Part shown: positions 34,001 to 45,950 of the stretch, piece after piece
How positions within the stretch are numbered: the first letter of the stretch is position 1
How the letters are laid out: the number at the start of each line of letters is the position of its first letter
NCBI GenBank assembly: GCA_947095585.1
Contig: OX352762.1
Location: forward strand, 42,580,537-42,644,536
DNA length: 64,000 nucleotides
DNA from: Nephrocerus scutellatus
Lineage: Eukaryota; Arthropoda; Insecta; Diptera; Pipunculidae
Direction of reading: 5' to 3'
Program-made: the position numbers and the translations under genes
The notes under the pieces: generated by a model
Told to the model about the DNA's origin: nothing
The model's database searches: none
What the model saw: only the letters and a program-made list of their open reading frames with translations

Positions 34001-36825
34001 GTTTAAACATTTGTTATTTTCATGAAATTCCTCAATTTGGGGGTTCGCTTTCAAGCGGATTGACCAGTTCGCAGAAAAATTTCACTTAATTGATCCATAC
34101 CTATGTCTTCCTGAGGGAACTATCTATCGAATAGATTTTGTTAGATTACAATGCAGAGGGGAAGAGGCATTTGTGCATCGGTTTGACCATTTGTTATTTT
34201 CATAAAATTCTTCAATTTGGAGGTTCACTGTCAAGCCGAATGGCCAGTTCACAGAAATGTCTCACTAAATTGACCCAAAACCATGTCTTCCTAAAGGAAT
34301 TATCTATCGAATAGATTTTGTACGATTACAATACAGAGCCGAAAAGGCATTTTTGCATCGGTTTGAACATTTTTTATTTTCATGAAATTCCTCAATTTGG
34401 AGGTTCGCTGTCAAGCGCATTGGCCAGTTCACAGAGATGTCTTACTAAATTTACCCACAACCATGTCTTCCTCAAGGAATTATCTATCGAATATATTTTG
34501 TACGATTACAATACAGATCCGAAAAGGCATTTTTGCATCGGTTTGAACATTTTGTATTTTCATGAAATTCGTCAATTTGGAGGTTCTCCGTAAAGCGGAT
34601 TGTCCAGTTCGCAGGGATGTCTCACTAAATTGACCCACACCTGTGTCTTCCTAAGGGAATTATCTATCGAATATATTATGTAAGATTACTATCCAGAGGG
34701 GGAGAGGGTTTTGTGCATCGGTTTGAACATTTGCTATTTTCATGAAATTCTTCAATTTGGAGGTTCACTGTCAAGCGCATTGGCCAGTTCACAGAGATGT
34801 TTTACTAAATTGACCCACACCTGTGTCTTCCTAAGGGAATTATCTATCGAATATATTATGTAAGATTACAATGCAGAGGGGAAGAGGGTTCTGTGCATCG
34901 GTTTGAACATTTGCTATTTTCATGAAATTCTTCATTTTGGAGGTTCACTGTCAAGCGTATTGGCCAGTTTACAGAGATGTCTCACTAAATTGACCCACAA
35001 CCATGTCTTCCTAAAGGAATTATCTATCGAATAGATTATGAAAGATTACAAAGCAGAGGGGAAGAGGCTTTTGTGCATCGGTTTGAACATTTGCTATTTT
35101 CATGAAATTCTTCAATTTAGAGGTTCACTGTCAAGCCGATTGACCAGTTCACAGAGATGCCTCACTAAATTGACCCACACCCGTGTCTTCCTAAAGAAAT
35201 TATCTATCCAATAGATTATGCAAGATTACAATGCAGAGGGGAAAAGGCTTTTGTGGATCGGTTTGAACATTTGCTATTTTCATGAAATTCCTCAATTTGG
35301 AGGTTCGCTGTCATGCGGATTGTCCAGTTCACAGAGATGTCTCACTAAATTAACCCACAACTGTGTCTTTGTAAACGAATTATCTATCCAATATATTTTG
35401 TTATGTTACAATGCAGAGAGGGAGAGGGTTTTGTGCATCGGTTTGAACATTTGCTATTTTCATGAAATTCTTCAATTTGGAGGTTCACTGTCAAGCGTAT
35501 TAGCCAGTTCACAGAAATGTTTCACTAAATTGACCCATACCTATGTCTTCCTAAAGGAACTATCTATCGAATAGATTTTGTTAGATTACAATGCAGAGGG
35601 GAAGAGGCATTTGTGCATCGGTTTGACCATTTGTTATTTTCATAAAATTCTTCAATTTGGAGGTTCACTGTCAAGCCGATTGGCCAGTTCACAGAGATGT
35701 CTCACTAAATTGACCCAAAACCGTGTCTTCCTAAAGGAATTATCTATCGAATAGATTTTGTACGATTACAATACAGAGCCGAAAAGGCATTTTTGCATCG
35801 GTTTGAACATTTTGTATTTTCATGAAATTCTTCAATTTAGAGGTTCACTGTCAAGCCGATTGGCCAGTTCACAGAGATGTCTCACTAAATTGAACCAAAA
35901 CCGTGTCTTCCTAAAGGAATTATCTATCGAATAGATTTTGTACGATTACAATACAGAGCCGAAAAGGCATTTTTGCATCGGTTTGAACATTTTGTATTTT
36001 CATGAAATTCTTCAATTTAGAGGTTCACTGTCAAGCCGATTGGCCAGTTCACAGAGATGCCTCACTAAAGTGACCCACACTCGTGTCTTCCTAAAGAAAT
36101 TATCTATCCAATAGATTATGCAAGATTACAATGCAGAGGGGAAAAGGCTTTTGTGTATCGGTTTGAACATTTGCTATTTTCATGAAATTCTTCATTTTGG
36201 AGGTTCACTGTCAAGCGTATTAGCCAGTTCACAGAGATGTTTCACTAAATTGACCCACACCTGTGTCTTCCTAAGGGAATTATCTATCGAATATATTATG
36301 TACGATTACAATGCAGAGGGGAAGAGGGTTTTGTGCATCGGTTTGAACATTTGCTATTTTCATGAAATTCTTCAATTTAGAGGTTCACTGTCAAGCGTAT
36401 TGGCCAGTTCACAGAGATGTTTCACTAAATTGACCCACACCTGTGTCTTCCTAAGGGAATTATCTATCGAATATATTATGTAAGATTACAATGCAGAGGG
36501 GAAGAGGGTTTTGTGCATCGGTTTGAACATTTGCTATTTTCATGAATTTCTTCATTTTGGAGGTTCACTGTCAAGCGTATTGGCCAGTTCACAGAGATGT
36601 CTCACTCAATTGACCCACAACCATGTCTTCCTAAAGGAATTATCTATCGAATAGATTATGAAAGACTACAACGCAGAGGGGAACAGGCTTTTGTGCATCG
36701 GTTTGAACATTTGATATTTTCATGAAATTCTTCAATTTAGAGGTTCACTGTCAAGCCGATTGGCTAGTTCACAGAGATGCCTCACTAAATTGACCCACAC
36801 CCGTGTCTTCCTAAAGAAATTGTCT
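31092..36825 (+). repeat. Higher-order repeat, copy 3 (partial)
   Basis: It matches copy 2 from 31092 to about 36825, where the monomer after GTGTCTTCCTAAAGAAATT switches to a different type. It carries both monomers that are variably missing in copies 1 and 2, so it would be 6556 bp if complete. The truncated marker monomer is at about 31967. A few private changes are seen (TGTCAGGCCGAATGG at about 32262, GGATTTTCACTG at about 31801). Confidence 0.92.
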
Positions 36826-38702
36826 ATCCAATAGGTTATGCAAGATTACAATGCAGAGGGGAAAAGGCTTTTGTGTATCGGTTTGAACATTTGCTATTTT
36901 CATGAAATTCTTCATTTTGGAGGTTCACTGTCAAGCGTATTGGCCAGTTCACAGAGATGTCTCACTAAATTGACCATGTCTTCCTAAAGGAATTATCTAT
37001 CGAATAGATTATGAAAGATTACAACGCAGAGGGGAACAGGCTTTTGTGCATCGGTTTGAACATTTGCTATTTTCATTAAATTCTTCAATTTAGAGGTTCA
37101 CTGTCAAGCCGATTGGCCAGTTCACAGAGATGCCTCACTAAATTGACCCACACATGTGTCTTCCTAAAGAAATTATCTATCCAATAGATTATGCAAGATT
37201 ACAATGCAGAGGGGAAAAGGCTTTTGTGTATCGGTTTGAACATTTGCTATTTTCATGAAATTCCTCAATTTGGAGGTTCGCTGTCATGCGGATTGGCCAG
37301 TTCACAGAGATGTCTCACTAAATTGACCCACAACTGTGTCTTTCTAAACGAATTATCTATCCAATAGATTTTTTTATGTTACAATGCAGAGGGGAAGAGG
37401 CATTTGTGCATCGGTTTGAACATTTTTTATTTTCATGAAATTCTTAAATTTGGAGGTTCACTCTCAAGCAGATTGGCCAGGTCACAGAGATGTCTCACTA
37501 AATTGACCCACACCTGTGTCTTCCTAAAGAAATTATTTATCCAATAGATTTTGTTAGGTTACAATGCAGAGGGGAAGAGGCTTTTGTCCATCGGTTTAAA
37601 CATTTGTTATTTTCATGAAATTCCTCAATTTGGAGGTTCGCTTTCAAGCGGATTGACCAGTTCGCAGAAATGTTTCACTTAATTGATCCAAACCTATCTC
37701 TTCCTAAGGGAACTATCTATCGAATAGATTTTGTTAGATTACAATGCAGAGGGGAAGAGGCATTTGTGCATCGGTTTGACCATTTGTTATTTTCATAAAA
37801 TTCTTCAATTTGGAGGTTCACTGTCAAGCCGATTGGCCAGTTCACAGAAATGTCTCACTAAATTGACTCAAAACCGGAATTATCTATCGAATAGATTTTG
37901 TACGATTACAATACAGAGCCGAAAAGGCATTTTTGCATCGGTTTGAACATTTTTTATTTTCATGAAATTCCTCAATTTGGAGGTTCGCTGTCAACTGGAT
38001 TGGCCAGTTCACAGAGATGTCTCACTAAATTGAACCAAAACCATGTCTTCCTAAAGGAATTATCTATGGATTAGATTTTGTACGATTACAATACATAGCC
38101 GAAAAGGCATTTTTGCATCGGTTTGAACATTTTGTATTTTCATGAAATTCGTCAATTTGGAGGTTCTTCGTAAAGCGGATTGGCCAGTTCGCAGAGATGT
38201 CTCACTAAATTGATCCACATCTGTGTCTTGCTGAAGGAATTATCTATCGAATAGATTATGTAAGATTACAATGCAGAGGGGGAGAGGGTTTTGTGTATCG
38301 GTTTGAACATTTGCTATTTTCATGAAATTCTTCAATTTGGAGGTTCACTGTCAAGCGTATTGGCCAGTTCACAGAGATGTTTCACTAAATTGACCCACAC
38401 CTGTGTCTTCCTAAGGGAATTATCTATCGAATATATTATGTAAGATTACAATGCAGAGGGGAAGAGGGTTTTGTGCATCGGTTTGAACATTTGCTATTTT
38501 CATGAAATTCTTCATTTTGGAGGTTCACTGTCAAGCGTATTGGCCAGTTCACAGAGCTGTCTCACTAAATTGACCCACAACCTTGTCTTCCTAAAGAAAT
38601 TATCTATCCAATAGATTATGCAAGATTACAATGCAGAGGGGAAAAGGCTTTTGTGGATCGGTTTGAACATTTGCTATTTTCATGAAATTCTTCATTTTGT
38701 AC
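36826..38702 (+). repeat. Satellite right flank
   Basis: About ten further monomers outside the higher-order unit, including one with a short deletion (TTGACCATGTCTTCC at about 36971) and another with AAAACCGGAATTATC (about 37870). The array stops abruptly within a monomer at CTTCATTTTGT (38690-38700), where heptamer DNA begins. Confidence 0.9.
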
Positions 38703-41322
38703 ATAAATAATAAATAATAAATAATAAATAATAAATAATAAATAATAAATAATAAATAATAAATAATAAATAATAAATAATAAATAATAAATAATAAATA
38801 ATAAATAATAAATAATAAATAATAAATAATAAATAATAAATAATAAATAATAAATAATAAATAATAAATAATAAATAATAAATAATAAATAATAAATAAT
38901 AAATAATAAATAATAAATAATAAATAATAAATAATAAATAATAAATAATAAATAATAAATAATAAATAATAAATAATAAATAATAAATAATAAATAATAA
39001 ATAATAAATAATAAATAATAAATAATAAATAATAAATAATAAATAATAAATAATAAATAATAAATAATAAATAATAAATAATAAATAATAAATAATAAAT
39101 AATAAATAATAAATAATAAATAATAAATAATAAATAATAAATAATAAATAATAAATAATAAATAATAAATAATAAATAATAAATAATAAATAATAAATAA
39201 TAAATAATAAATAATAAATAATAAATAATAAATAATAAATAATAAATAATAAATAATAAATAATAAATAATAAATAATAAATAATAAATAATAAATAATA
39301 AATAATAAATAATAAATAATAAATAATAAATAATAAATAATAAATAATAAATAATAAATAATAAATAATAAATAATAAATAATAAATAATAAATAATAAA
39401 TAATAAATAATAAATAATAAATAATAAATAATAAATAATAAATAATAAATAATAAATAATAAATAATAAATAATAAATAATAAATAATAAATAATAAATA
39501 ATAAATAATAAATAATAAATAATAAATAATAAATAATAAATAATAAATAATAAATAATAAATAATAAATAATAAATAATAAATAATAAATAATAAATAAT
39601 AAATAATAAATAATAAATAATAAATAATAAATAATAAATAATAAATAATAAATAATAAATAATAAATAATAAATAATAAATAATAAATAATAAATAATAA
39701 ATAATAAATAATAAATAATAAATAATAAATAATAAATAATAAATAATAAATAATAAATAATAAATAATAAATAATAAATAATAAATAATAAATAATAAAT
39801 AATAAATAATAAATAATAAATAATAAATAATAAATAATAAATAATAAATAATAAATAATAAATAATAAATAATAAATAATAAATAATAAATAATAAATAA
39901 TAAATAATAAATAATAAATAATAAATAATAAATAATAAATAATAAATAATAAATAATAAATAATAAATAATAAATAATAAATAATAAATAATAAATAATA
40001 AATAATAAATAATAAATAATAAATAATAAATAATAAATAATAAATAATAAATAATAAATAATAAATAATAAATAATAAATAATAAATAATAAATAATAAA
40101 TAATAAATAATAAATAATAAATAATAAATAATAAATAATAAATAATAAATAATAAATAATAAATAATAAATAATAAATAATAAATAATAAATAATAAATA
40201 ATAAATAATAAATAATAAATAATAAATAATAAATAATAAATAATAAATAATAAATAATAAATAATAAATAATAAATAATAAATAATAAATAATAAATAAT
40301 AAATAATAAATAATAAATAATAAATAATAAATAATAAATAATAAATAATAAATAATAAATAATAAATAATAAATAATAAATAATAAATAATAAATAATAA
40401 ATAATAAATAATAAATAATAAATAATAAATAATAAATAATAAATAATAAATAATAAATAATAAATAATAAATAATAAATAATAAATAATAAATAATAAAT
40501 AATAAATAATAAATAATAAATAATAAATAATAAATAATAAATAATAAATAATAAATAATAAATAATAAATAATAAATAATAAATAATAAATAATAAATAA
40601 TAAATAATAAATAATAAATAATAAATAATAAATAATAAATAATAAATAATAAATAATAAATAATAAATAATAAATAATAAATAATAAATAATAAATAATA
40701 AATAATAAATAATAAATAATAAATAATAAATAATAAATAATAAATAATAAATAATAAATAATAAATAATAAATAATAAATAATAAATAATAAATAATAAA
40801 TAATAAATAATAAATAATAAATAATAAATAATAAATAATAAATAATAAATAATAAATAATAAATAATAAATAATAAATAATAAATAATAAATAATAAATA
40901 ATAAATAATAAATAATAAATAATAAATAATAAATAATAAATAATAAATAATAAATAATAAATAATAAATAATAAATAATAAATAATAAATAATAAATAAT
41001 AAATAATAAATAATAAATAATAAATAATAAATAATAAATAATAAATAATAAATAATAAATAATAAATAATAAATAATAAATAATAAATAATAAATAATAA
41101 ATAATAAATAATAAATAATAAATAATAAATAATAAATAATAAATAATAAATAATAAATAATAAATAATAAATAATAAATAATAAATAATAAATAATAAAT
41201 AATAAATAATAAATAATAAATAATAAATAATAAATAATAAATAATAAATAATAAATAATAAATAATAAATAATAAATAATAAATAATAAATAATAAATAA
41301 TAAATAATAAATAATAAATAAT
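38703..41322 (+). repeat. (AATAAAT)n heptamer satellite, about 374 units
   Basis: This is uninterrupted 7-bp repeat over 2.6 kb with no visible variant inside. Both strands are pure A/T with stops in every frame. Simple 7-bp satellites are known from fly heterochromatin (for example in Drosophila virilis); this particular heptamer was not recognised as a named one. Confidence 0.98.
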
Positions 41323-41353
41323 TATTTATTATTATTTTATTTATTATATATTA
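41323..41353. repeat. Inverted A/T junction of the heptamer array
   Basis: The heptamer turns into its complement here: AATAAATAATTATTTATTAT is a palindrome, followed by irregular TTATTT words to the start of satellite at 41354. It could form a hairpin or mark a strand-switch event. Confidence 0.7.
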
Positions 41354-42048
41354 TTATTTTCATGAATTTCTTCATTTTGGAGGTTCACTGTCAAGCGTAT
41401 TGGCCAGTTCACAGAGATGTCTCACTCAATTGACCCACAACCATGTCTTCCTAAAGGAATTATCTATCGAATAGATTATGAAAGACTACAACGCAGAGGG
41501 GAACAGGCTTTTGTGCATCGGTTTGAACATTTGATATTTTCATGAAATTCTTCAATTTAGAGGTTCACTGTCAAGCCGATTGGCTAGTTCACAGAGATGC
41601 CTCACTAAATTGACCCACACCCGTGTCTTCCTAAAGAAATTGTCTATCCAATAGGTTATGCAAGATTACAATGCAGAGGGGAAAAGGCTTTTGTGTATCG
41701 GTTTGAACATTTGCTATTTTCATGAAATTCTTCATTTTGGAGGTTCACTGTCAAGCGTATTGGCCAGTTCACAGAGATGTCTCACTAAATTGACCATGTC
41801 TTCCTAAAGGAATTATCTATCGAATAGATTATGAAAGATTACAACGCAGAGGGGAACAGGCTTTTGTGCATCGGTTTGAACATTTGCTATTTTCATTAAA
41901 TTCTTCAATTTAGAGGTTCACTGTCAAGCCGATTGGCCAGTTCACAGAGATGCCTCACTAAATTGACCCACACATGTGTCTTCCTAAAGAAATTATCTAT
42001 CCAATAGATTATGCAAGATTACAATGCAGAGGGGAAAAGGCTTTTGTG
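41354..42048 (+). repeat. Second 180-bp satellite block
   Basis: This block matches 36534-37228 throughout, including the rare deletion TTGACCATGTCTTCC and the variant AATAGGTTATGCAAG. It is cut by the assembly gap in the middle of a monomer. Confidence 0.95.
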
Positions 42049-42248
42049 NNNNNNNNNNNNNNNNNNNNNNNNNNNNNNNNNNNNNNNNNNNNNNNNNNNN
42101 NNNNNNNNNNNNNNNNNNNNNNNNNNNNNNNNNNNNNNNNNNNNNNNNNNNNNNNNNNNNNNNNNNNNNNNNNNNNNNNNNNNNNNNNNNNNNNNNNNNN
42201 NNNNNNNNNNNNNNNNNNNNNNNNNNNNNNNNNNNNNNNNNNNNNNNN
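42049..42248. other. Assembly gap, 200 N
   Basis: Exactly 200 unknown bases, probably a placeholder of arbitrary size between two contig ends, both in repeat DNA. Confidence 0.98.
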
Positions 42249-42811
42249 AATAAATAATAAATAATAAATAATAAATAATAAATAATAAATAATAAATAAT
42301 AAATAATAAATAATAAATAATAAATAATAAATAATAAATAATAAATAATAAATAATAAATAATAAATAATAAATAATAAATAATAAATAATAAATAATAA
42401 ATAATAAATAATAAATAATAAATAATAAATAATAAATAATAAATAATAAATAATAAATAATAAATAATAAATAATAAATAATAAATAATAAATAATAAAT
42501 AATAAATAATAAATAATAAATAATAAATAATAAATAATAAATAATAAATAATAAATAATAAATAATAAATAATAAATAATAAATAATAAATAATAAATAA
42601 TAAATAATAAATAATAAATAATAAATAATAAATAATAAATAATAAATAATAAATAATAAATAATAAATAATAAATAATAAATAATAAATAATAAATAATA
42701 AATAATAAATAATAAATAATAAATAATAAATAATAAATAATAAATAATAAATAATAAATAATAAATAATAAATAATAAATAATAAATAATAAATAATAAA
42801 TAATAAATAAT
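42249..42811 (+). repeat. (AATAAAT)n heptamer satellite, about 80 units
   Basis: The same heptamer as at 38703-41322 in the same orientation, ending in AATAATGTCAG where the truncated Gypsy element starts. Confidence 0.97.
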
Positions 42812-42849
42812 GTCAGTTTTCTAGATTCCTTTAGTCATTAACGGACAAA

Positions 42850-43296
42850 GAGGTCTTTGGCATGAAAAATGCCTACCTTTTTTCCGGCCATATTTCCTAC
42901 TTCGTATAAGGAATTTCCTATAGTCTTTAATATAATACTTTTAATAGCTTTCGGTCCGAGTTTGGCATTATAGCTTGCTGTCTTGTCTGAAATTGCGTCT
43001 ATATACAGTCTGTCCAACTTTGTATTTAATGTCTCGGCTTCTCAAATTATAGGTCCTTTCTCCTTTGTCATGTGCCTTACTTAAATTCCTAAATATTTCG
43101 TCCCTTATAATTGTTTGTCCTTTGTCTCTAAAATTCTGATGTCAGATTGTTTAATGTCATTTAAACATCGTATGATGTCATAAGTGGATCCGTTCTGTGC
43201 CATTTGGAAGCCGAAGACAGCATAATACGGCTCTAGGCTAGTAGCTTCGTGCGCAACACTTCGCAGTGAAAATGCCGCAAAGCTAACATGCTTATC
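42850..43296 (-). pseudogene. Gypsy integrase C-terminal region
   Basis: After the stop at 43297 on the - strand, relics of the integrase tail can be read across frames: DKHVSFAAFSLRSVAHEAT, LEPYYAVFGFQM, STYDIIRCLNDIKQSDIRIL (43130-43200), then YNAKLGPKAIKSIILK and YEVGNMAGKKVGIFHAKDL (about 42850-42960). The last part resembles the GPY-type module at the end of Gypsy integrases. Several stops interrupt it. Confidence 0.7.
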
Positions 43297-43695
43297 TCAG
43301 TCGCGTTGGTCGTTTCCAAGGTACGAACGGATCTTAGTCAGTACGCTACGGCTTACACGTTCAGAGGCATTGGCCTGCGGCGAGTAGACCGCAGTCCTCA
43401 CGTGCTTAACCCCGTAGCGCTTTAAAAAGCTAGAAAATAATTCGGAAATGAATTGCTTTCCATTGTCAGAATGTACGTATTCTGGAACCCCAAACACATG
43501 AAAAATGGGCTCCTCTAAGTACTGGACCACTGCAGCTGAAGTTGCCTTCCTTATAGGTTTAAGGAACACGAACTTGCTGAAGTGGTCGAATACAACGAAA
43601 ATCTGGGTATTGCCATTTTTCGTTCTGGGATAGGGTCCCAGAAAGTCTATGTATAACCTTTGGAATGGTCTCTCCGTCAATGTCTGTGTACCCAT
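43297..43695 (-). pseudogene. Gypsy integrase core
   Basis: Frame of 132 codons with ERPFQRLYIDFLGPYPRT (first catalytic Asp), FGVPEYVHSDNGKQFIS (second Asp) and AVYSPQANASERVSRSVL (catalytic Glu in NASERV), an intact D,D,E triad. It overlaps the end of the RNase H frame in another frame, so a small indel at about 43680-43695 separates the zinc-binding and catalytic domains. It ends at a stop at 43297-43299 where Trp would be expected in the family. Confidence 0.88.
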
Positions 43696-44609
43696 TGGAG
43701 GTCTGTTTGTCTGTTTGTGCTCTTATTGCACTTGCATGTATCACAGTCCTTAATAAAATTGTTAACGTCAATTGTCATTTCCGGCCAAAAGTATTTCTGT
43801 CTTAACTTATATAGCTTCTTATGGATGCCTCCATGTCCTGCAGCTGGAGAGTCATGTGCCGAGATCAGAAGACTGCTTCGCAAGCCCGACAGTATCCAGA
43901 GCTTCCAAGCTCTATCTTCTTGTAGTGCGTCCCCGGTACGTATATTGGTTCGTTTATAAACGAAATTATCTGGGATGCATATGTCGGGAAATTTATCTTG
44001 ACCTCCTTTTATTGTTTTCCTTAGCTCCTCGTATTCTTCCGAAGAAAACTGCGGGGAGCCAAGGTCAACATCAACTCGATCTACGTCTGATGTGATTTCT
44101 TCCATATGCACACGGGAGAGAGCGTCAGGAACAACGTTTTGTGTGCCCTTCCTATGTTCAATCGAGAAGTTAAACGCCTGTAACTTCAGGCTCCATCTGC
44201 CCAAACGACCAGACAAGTCCTTTTGGGACATCCGCCACTTCAAGCTGGTATGGTCTGTTATGATGGTGAACGGAAGTAGCTCAACATAAGCCCGAAACTT
44301 CTGAACGCTGAGGACAGCTACAAAGCATTCCAATTCGGTGACACTATAATTCCTTTGCGCGGAATTTAGCTTTTGCGATATGTATGCGATTGGCCTCTCT
44401 CTGCCTTCTCCGTCGATTTGGAAAAGCACGCTGCCTACACCAGTCGTTGACGCATCACATCGGATATAAAAGTGTTTCGTAAAGTCCGGGTTTGTCAAAA
44501 TTGGCGCTGAAATCAAGAGTTGTTTGAGCTCTTCAAATGATTTATTTGCCTCGTCAGTCATTTTAAATTCTTTACCTTTTTTCAGGCATTCTGTCATTGG
44601 TGCTGTCAA
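43677..44609 (-). pseudogene. Gypsy RNase H and integrase zinc-binding domain
   Basis: The 310-codon frame starts in the RT-RNase H tether (LTAPMTECLKK region). It has RNase H motifs FYIRCDASTTGVGSVLFQ, VTELECFVAVLSV, FTIITDHTSLKW and EHRKGTQNVVPDALSR. The integrase HHCC domain follows: H in SAHDSPAAGHGGIHKKLY, then KYFWPEM and IKDCDTCKCNK. It is in the same frame as the RT piece at 44637-45878, separated only by one TAA codon (44637-44639). The end (NRQTDLQWVHRH) is already out of the integrase frame. Confidence 0.9.
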
Positions 44610-44636
44610 GGTTGAAAAGTTTGGTATGAACCTGCG

Positions 44637-45950
44637 TTACCACCCGGTCATTCCTAAGTACCGTCTAAGTTGCTTCGGAGTCCTCGGAACTGGAAACTGC
44701 TCCACTGCCGCGACCTTTCCCGGATCAGTCCTAAGGCACCCGTCGCCCACAATATACCCAAGGTATTTAATTTCTTTTTGGCAGAATTTACTTTTCTCAA
44801 CATTTATCGTTAAGCCAGCATTGCGAAGACACCCAGCGACATCCCCTAGCAAACCCACATGGTTTTCGAAGTCCGGACAGCAGACAAGGAGATCGTCAAG
44901 GTATACAAAGACATTGTCGTTGAGCCTTGACGGTATCACCTTGTCCATAAACCGACACATTCTCTGGTCTGCATTGCACAAGCCAAATGGCTTTACTGTA
45001 AATTTATACAGTGGCCGCCCAGGGACTGTGAAGGCCGTTTTCTCTCTGGACTTCTTCTCCAAAGGGATTTGCCAGAAGGCGTCCTTCAAATCGATACCCG
45101 AAATGAACCGAGTGTCCTGTAACCGGCCCAACAACCCCTCAATGTGGGGCAACGGGTACGCGTCTTTTTTTGTTACGTCGTTTACTTTTCGTGAGTCTAG
45201 GCACAGCCTGTTTTTGCCAGGTTTCCTTACCAGCACAACCGGAGAACTCCACGCACTCTGGCTCTCTTCAATCACTCCCAGAGAAATCATGTGATCGAGC
45301 TCGTCGAAGAGGAACTTCTGGATCGCCGGAGACACTTGGTAGTGCCTCTGTTTGATCGGCTCCACTTCGGCGGTCTCGATCACATGCTCCTCTAGGCTTG
45401 TCTTGCCGAGGCCAAGTTTCACGTAGGACGGGTACTTAGCCTTCACCGCCTGTAGTGCCTCCGTTTGTCCTGGCGATAGAACCCGCACCATCGGTTCTGT
45501 GGTCGTAGTGTCTATTATATCTATCTCGGAAATGATATCTGGAGCAACTTTAAAGGTTTTCCAAAAATTCACTCCGAGATAGAGTGCTTGCTGTAATGAC
45601 GGCACAACATAAAATTCCAAATCCTCTGTCCTGTTTTTCCATTTTATGGGAATAATCACTACACCTGTGATATTTTGTCTGTTTCCGTCCGCTGTTCTTA
45701 TATTTGAATTAATTCTTTTGATCTGTAATGCGTTTTCCTCAATAATCTTTATTGCACCTTTCCCTAGACAACTTACAGACGAGCCACTGTCCAAAAGACC
45801 TAACACCGTATCGTTTAGTAATTTGACCTTCGCGAAGGGTCTGTTGTCATCTTCTGTCTGTAGAACAGTGGCTTCCAAGTTCTTAAACCTACTTCTTTTT
45901 GCTCTAAATTTTTCGGACGTTGTTTGTGGGATTAAGGCTCCCAGATGCCT
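44637..45950 (-). pseudogene. Gypsy protease and reverse transcriptase
   Basis: The pol frame is open from about 45950, overlapping gag in another frame, as expected for a gag-pol frameshift. Protease: VLGLLDSGSSVSCLG, with D-S-G in place of the commoner D-T-G. RT: SAWSSPVVLVRKPGKNRLCL, FISGIDLKDAFWQIPL (motif A), KFTVKPFGLCNADQRM, VFVYLDDLLV with catalytic YLDD at 44903-44892, and KYLGYIVGDGCL. The frame ends at YLGMTGW followed by TAA, where the family has an aromatic residue before RRFIPNFS; the frame then continues unchanged into RNase H. Protease and RT look intact. The first Met at 45878 is a TTG and not a real start. Confidence 0.9.

Larger units (their letters stand above)
14165..38702 (+). 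repeat. 180-bp satellite array, about 136 monomers
   Basis: The monomer is 180 bp. A typical one runs from CAATTTGGAGGTTCACTGTC through TTGGCCAGTTCACAGAGATG, GTGTCTTCCTAAAGGAATTA, TACAATGCAGAGGGG and TGCATCGGTTTGAACATTTG to TTTTCATGAAATTCTT. All monomers lie head to tail. Variants include a 173-bp form missing 7 bases after GAGGGG (for example at 15012, 17025, 17560, 20150, 26525 and 32900) and truncated or chimeric forms. No binding-protein box such as the CENP-B box was seen. The length is near that of a nucleosome repeat, common for satellites of centromeric or pericentromeric chromatin. Confidence 0.97.

Noticed and set aside
19418..37946. Repeated short open frames of 61-121 codons along the satellite as a gene family
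   Set aside because: They repeat with the satellite period, start at variable places, are broken by stops in most monomers and have no protein features; the open frame follows from a period divisible by 3.
14165..38702. CRISPR-like regular array
   Set aside because: The repeats are contiguous 180-bp monomers with no unique spacers, in a eukaryotic setting with transposons; it is satellite DNA.
41974..42264. Open frames crossing the N gap
   Set aside because: They consist mostly of unknown residues from the assembly gap.
44524..45294. 256-codon + strand frame
   Set aside because: It is antisense to the Gypsy protease and RT, whose motifs are clear on the other strand.
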